DNA of 18,067 nucleotides. Source: Altererythrobacter sp. (lineage in GTDB: Bacteria > Pseudomonadota > Alphaproteobacteria > Sphingomonadales > Sphingomonadaceae). The stretch lies in assembly GCA_011524425.1 (NCBI GenBank), contig WTKI01000259.1, positions 1-18,067 of the forward strand, read 5' to 3'. The notes under the pieces were generated by a model. That model worked only from the letters and a program-made list of their open reading frames with translations. It searched no databases and was not told where the DNA came from. Position 1 is the stretch's first letter. Each line of letters starts with the position of its first letter. Below, one piece after another: positions 14,381 through 18,067 of this stretch. The position numbers were made by a program, and so were the translations under genes.

Positions 14381-15402
14381 GACCAGCCCTCCACACCGCG
14401 CGCATTGCGGGTCAGGATATCCAGACACGCCATGCGGATTGCGACGCCCATTTCCACCTGCCGCGTTATGATCGAGCGATCGAGCAGATCGGCCACATCG
14501 CTGTCGATCTCTACTCCGCGGTTCATCGGGCCCGGGTGCATAACCAAGGCCTCTGGCGCTGCGCGCTCCAAGCGGTCCTTGGTAAGTCCATAAAGGTGAT
14601 GATATTCGCGCGGGGACGGAATGAACTGGCCTTCCATCCGCTCTGTCTGAAGCCGCAGCATCATGACGACGTCTGCACCCTTCAAAGCTGCATCGAAATT
14701 GTAAAACGGTTCAGCGCCAATTGCCTCTACATCGGCAGGCATTAGAGCAGGCGGTGCGCACAGCCGCACACTGGCGCCAAGCGCTTGCAAGCAAAGCAGA
14801 GTGCTGCGCGCGACCCGGCTGTGCAGAATGTCGCCGCAGATCGTAACTGTAAGGCCGGTAAAGTCGTCGGCCGCCTCCCCACGCTGGCGCAACGCATGGC
14901 GCAAAGCGAGCGAATCCAGCAGTCCTTGCGTGGGGTGTTCGTGGCTTCCGTCCCCTGCATTAAGGACAGGACAATCGACTTTCTCTGCGATCAGTTTTGT
15001 CGCTCCGCTAGAGCCATGCCGGATCACGATTGCATCTGGGCGCATCGCGTTCAACGTGATCGCCGTATCAATCAGCGTTTCGCCTTTTTTCACGCTGGAT
15101 TGCGCCGCGTGCATATTGACGACATCCGCTCCCAGGCGCTTGCCTGCAATCTCGAAGCTCAGCAGCGTTCGGGTGGAATTTTCAAAGAAGGCGTTGATGA
15201 TGGTGAGGCCTGACAACAGGTCAACGTGCTTTGACGATTGCCGGTTCAATTCGATCCAGGGCTCTGCCTGATCAAGCAGGTACAGGATTTCATGCCGTTC
15301 AAGCTGCGAAATGCCAAGCAAGTCGCGATGCGGGAAGGCCAAGCTGCCCGCTGGATAGCGGCCGCTGGTCGATGCTGGGTCCGTCGATGTCATTAAAGCC
15401 AT
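14377..15402 (-). CDS. pyrB: Aspartate carbamoyltransferase catalytic subunit
   Basis: PyrB condenses carbamoyl phosphate with aspartate, the committed step of pyrimidine synthesis in the cytoplasm. The carbamoyl-phosphate loop STRT is at 76-79 within [20 protein letters not shown], the partner loop SSVKKGE is at 102-108, and HPTQ is at 156-159. The C-terminal part has MLRLQTERM and [11 protein letters not shown], both family signatures. The length is 341 residues from the ATG at 15402. An ATG at 15393 is equally possible, and neither has a clear Shine-Dalgarno. A 14-codon reading frame ends 4 bases before 15402, so initiation may be coupled to it. The frame also stays open to a TTG at 15441. 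Downstream lies the overlapping dead dihydroorotase gene, as in Pseudomonas-type holoenzymes. It is divergent from sppA. Confidence 0.95.
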   Translation of the reverse strand: MALMTSTDPASTSGRYPAGSLAFPHRDLLGISQLERHEILYLLDQAEPWIELNRQSSKHVDLLSGLTIINAFFENSTRTLLSFEIAGKRLGADVVNMHAAQSSVKKGETLIDTAITLNAMRPDAIVIRHGSSGATKLIAEKVDCPVLNAGDGSHEHPTQGLLDSLALRHALRQRGEAADDFTGLTVTICGDILHSRVARSTLLCLQALGASVRLCAPPALMPADVEAIGAEPFYNFDAALKGADVVMMLRLQTERMEGQFIPSPREYHHLYGLTKDRLERAAPEALVMHPGPMNRGVEIDSDVADLLDRSIITRQVEMGVAIRMACLDILTRNARGVEGWS

Positions 15403-15406
15403 GCCG

Positions 15407-15451
15407 TTAGACGAGCTGTGTGCGTCGCTCAACCCCTTCAATCGCTTTCAT
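15407..15451 (-). CDS. Possible 14-residue leader peptide of pyrB
   Basis: An ATG at 15451, preceded by AAGG, opens a 14-codon frame ([14 protein letters not shown]) that stops 4 bases before the likely pyrB ATG. Stop-to-start spacing this short permits termination-reinitiation, which would explain why pyrB itself has no ribosome binding site. No U-rich pause tract or attenuator hairpin is visible, so PyrL-style attenuation is not supported. It may be chance. Confidence 0.25.
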   Translation of the reverse strand: MKAIEGVERRTQLV

Positions 15452-15526
15452 TCCTGCCTTTTTGTTGGAAGTTTGCGCATAAGACACTAGTTTGGAAGGT
15501 AGTCACGTAAACGAATGGGGCATTCG

Positions 15527-17404
15527 ATGAGTTTTGCAGGCAAAGTTTGGCGGCTTCTGGTTGGGATCAAAGACGGGCTGGTGCTCGTCTTCATGCTGCT
15601 GTTTTTCATGGCGCTGTTCGCTGTTTTGTCTGCGCGGCCAAGCCCCGGTCAGGTGCGCGATGGTGCACTGATGCTCGATCTCGACGGATTCATTGTTGAA
15701 GAGCGCGCGGAAATCGATCCAGTCCAAGCGCTGTTGTCGCAAGATGCACCGGTTCAGGAATTCGAAGCGCGCGAATTGGTCCGCGCCATCGATGCAGCCG
15801 TTGGAGATGAGCGGATCAATGCCGTGGTGCTTGACCTCACAGCGTTTCTGGGCGGCGGCCAGGTCCACTTGCAAGAGGTTGGCGAAGCGCTCGACCGGGT
15901 TCGCAAAGCGGAAAAGCCGGTGTTCGCGTATGGCCTCGCTTATAGCGATAGCAGCCTGATGTTGGCGGCTCATGCAGACGAAGTGTGGATGGACCCGCTA
16001 GGCCTTGCATACATCACTGGCCCGGGCGGCACTGTGCTGATGTATAAAGACCTCATCGGGAAGTTGAACATCAATCCCAAGGTCTACCGCGTCGGCGCTT
16101 ACAAGGCAGCGGTCGAGCCCTATTTGCGCAGCGAATTCTCAGACGAGGCGCGCAGCAATATCCAGCCGATCTTTGATACACGTTGGGAAGAATGGAAAGC
16201 GCATGTCAAAGCCGCGCGTCCGCAATCCAATATCGATCTGGTTGCCAATGATTCCGTCACTTACGTCCAAAGTAGCAACGGTGATCTTGCGCAAGCGGCT
16301 GTTGATGCAGGACTTGTCGACAAGCTCGGCACATATGAGGAGTTTGGCGCACGCGTGGCAGAAGTTGCCGGCGAAGGTCAGACAGACAAGCCCGGCGATT
16401 TTGCGCAGAACGATCTTGGCGTGTGGCTCGCAGCCAATCCGCCAAGCACTGACGGCAAGAAAATTGCGCTGGTCAACATTGCCGGCGTCATTGTCGATGG
16501 TGATGCCGGGCCCGGCACAGCAGGTGGTGACAGGATTGCTGATCTGCTCAAGAACGGGCTTGACGATGACTATGACGGCTTAGTCGTACGGGTTGATTCC
16601 GGCGGCGGTTCAGCGCTCGCGTCTGAAAAGATGCGGCTGGCGATCCAGATGTACCGCGACAAGGACATTCCTGTGGCAGTATCCTTTGCCAATGTCGCAG
16701 CCAGCGGCGGCTATTGGGTCGCATCAGCAAGCGACCGAATTTTCGCACAACCTGAGACTGTGACAGGCTCGATCGGTGTGTTCGGTTTCTTGCCGACATT
16801 TGAAAACTCGCTGTCTGAAATCGGCGTTGCAACTGACCGGTTTACCACCACGCCCTTGTCCGCTCAGCCTGACACGATCGGCGGTTTCACTCCTGAAGTG
16901 GATGCAGTCATTCAAAGCTCGGTCGAGCGGATCTATGACAAGTTCCTGACAATCGTCGCTGAAAATCGCGGCATGACGACGGAAGCTGTCCATGAAATGG
17001 CGCAAGGTCAGGTCTGGGACGGCGGCGCAGCACGCCAGAAAGGGCTGATAGACCAGTTCGGCGGTTTGCAAGACGCAGCAGCCTGGGTTGCAGAGCAAGG
17101 CGAAGCCAATGAAGACGGCTTCCATCTGGTCAGGCTGGGAAGCGCGCCCGATCCCTACCAATCACTGATCCGCCAATTGCTGACGAGCGATACCAAAACC
17201 AACTTCCTGCAGACCGGCCTTACAGGCCACATTGCTGTGGGCCAGCGCGCTGCGATGGGGCGCGTTGCAAGCGATATGGAGCGGATCGTCAACGGCACCG
17301 GGGTTCAGGCCTATTGCGAAGTCTGTCCAATGGATATGCGTGCTCAGGACCTGTCAAAAGGCCAGAAGCTGTTGCAACAGTTCGCTGGCTTGATCGCGCG
17401 CTAG
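15527..17404 (+). CDS. sppA: Signal peptide peptidase SppA, 67-kDa type
   Basis: SppA is an inner-membrane S49 serine protease that digests cleaved signal peptides from the periplasmic side. The 625-residue product has a short basic N terminus, one membrane anchor at about 17-36, then two S49 domains. The catalytic base Lys193 lies in VGAYKAAVEPYLR (N domain) and the nucleophile Ser393 in ANVAASGGYWVA (C domain). The 200-residue distance equals that of E. coli SppA (Lys209/Ser409). DSGGGSALASE (358-368) and TGSIGVFG (413-420) are further family motifs. I favour the ATG at 15527, with GGGG 6 bases upstream and the family-like start MSFAGKVWRLLVG; the ATG at 15515 adds only four residues. It is divergent from pyrB. 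Its stop is followed at once by a gene remnant. Confidence 0.95.
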   Translation: MSFAGKVWRLLVGIKDGLVLVFMLLFFMALFAVLSARPSPGQVRDGALMLDLDGFIVEERAEIDPVQALLSQDAPVQEFEARELVRAIDAAVGDERINAVVLDLTAFLGGGQVHLQEVGEALDRVRKAEKPVFAYGLAYSDSSLMLAAHADEVWMDPLGLAYITGPGGTVLMYKDLIGKLNINPKVYRVGAYKAAVEPYLRSEFSDEARSNIQPIFDTRWEEWKAHVKAARPQSNIDLVANDSVTYVQSSNGDLAQAAVDAGLVDKLGTYEEFGARVAEVAGEGQTDKPGDFAQNDLGVWLAANPPSTDGKKIALVNIAGVIVDGDAGPGTAGGDRIADLLKNGLDDDYDGLVVRVDSGGGSALASEKMRLAIQMYRDKDIPVAVSFANVAASGGYWVASASDRIFAQPETVTGSIGVFGFLPTFENSLSEIGVATDRFTTTPLSAQPDTIGGFTPEVDAVIQSSVERIYDKFLTIVAENRGMTTEAVHEMAQGQVWDGGAARQKGLIDQFGGLQDAAAWVAEQGEANEDGFHLVRLGSAPDPYQSLIRQLLTSDTKTNFLQTGLTGHIAVGQRAAMGRVASDMERIVNGTGVQAYCEVCPMDMRAQDLSKGQKLLQQFAGLIAR

Positions 17405-18067
17405 GTCAGGAAAACAGCGCTTCGGCGCAGGGCTGGTTCCAGCCCAAAGGCAAGTCTGGACCTGTGGTGATTCGGTTGCCATCGGTAATATTGAGTATCT
17501 GCAATTCGATGACGAGACCATGCGCTTGCTTCCGGGCACAGGCATCTCTGTCAATTTCAACACCGCTGACCCGAGTGTCTATCAAGCCGCGATGAACAAT
17601 ATCCGTGACTTTGACGGTAATGATCTGGGCGGTGATGGAAACTGGCTGCGTATCGGTGAAGCCGACATCAACGGTGATGGCGATATGGATCAAATCCTCG
17701 TCAATGATGCCATCGGCCGCTTTGCAACCGTTGGCACCGCCCCAGATGGTCTGGTCTATTATGATGACCATGGCTGGGCCGGCGAAACGCGCGTTGCAGG
17801 CATCTATATCGATCCGCTGGTGGCTGATGGCACTGTAGTCGCAGGCAGCCCCGATGACAGCCAAGTGCGCTTCCAGAACGACCTTGCCATTGAGAACATC
17901 AATGGAGTGCTGGGCGCTGATGATTATGATGGCGATGGCATCTGGGAAGTCTATTTCGCGCTGACCGATGGCACTGCATATTTGCGCGCATTCATGCATG
18001 CCGATGGCAATATCCGCTATGCCAACTATCAGTCAGAGCAGCAGATGATCGATTATCTGACGGCCAA
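17405..18067 (+). pseudogene. 5'-truncated, apparently frameshifted fragment of a calcium-binding-repeat (VCBS/FG-GAP-like) surface protein, cut by the window edge
   Basis: From about 17469 to the end one frame is open and clearly protein-like. It reads DSVAIGNIEYLQFDDETMR, then DINGDGDMDQILVND and DDYDGDGIWEVYFALTDG. The Asp/Gly-rich DxDxDG loops resemble the calcium-binding or VCBS/FG-GAP repeats of secreted proteins. No start codon with a ribosome binding site precedes this: the frame has no start before the ATG at 17520, and coherent sequence begins upstream of it. From 17404 to about 17466 a different frame looks coding (GQENSASAQGWFQPKGKSG, GC-rich third positions) and would join the main frame if one base were missing near 17464-17469. 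No promoter or gene start fits between the sppA stop and this segment. An intact gene starting at 17520 is the alternative. Confidence 0.6.

Overview
The window looks chromosomal and comes from an alphaproteobacterium. Sphingomonadales, probably Erythrobacteraceae, is my best guess. This rests on gene content and recalled protein family sequences (DUF3297 next to der, a pyrB/pseudo-dihydroorotase pair, the wording of ClpP, trigger factor and SppA); no database was searched. GC is moderately high. I see no phage, transposase, integrase or CRISPR array.

Left part (1-4783, all minus strand): tRNA-Leu(UAG), tig (trigger factor with a long Lys/Ala/Pro tail), a membrane chemoreceptor and clpP. tig and clpP are classic protein quality control neighbours; here a chemoreceptor gene sits between them. 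Middle part: a plus-strand group DUF3297, der and DUF2721 (4914-7189) meets a minus-strand group at a shared hairpin terminator. The minus group holds a small secreted protein of unknown function, the iron store gene bfr, its ferredoxin bfd, and a DUF418 membrane protein. Three Fur-like inverted repeats flank bfd.

Right part: starting divergently from the DUF418 gene, a plus-strand trio (10337-12917) encodes an orphan ParA-type ATPase, a small protein with a likely ribbon-helix-helix C terminus, and a TPR/SPOR outer-membrane lipoprotein. The trio ends in a strong terminator. It is the best candidate here for a little-described system: a DNA-binding, ParA-driven cytoplasmic part encoded with a septal-peptidoglycan-binding envelope part. 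Next come pyrB and a catalytically dead dihydroorotase (minus strand, ATGA overlap), then sppA (plus strand, divergent from pyrB). Directly after the sppA stop lies a 5'-truncated and apparently frameshifted piece of a Ca-binding-repeat protein gene that runs off the right edge.

Start codons were re-chosen where an upstream extension lacked a ribosome binding site or did not look like the family; each choice is explained in its entry.
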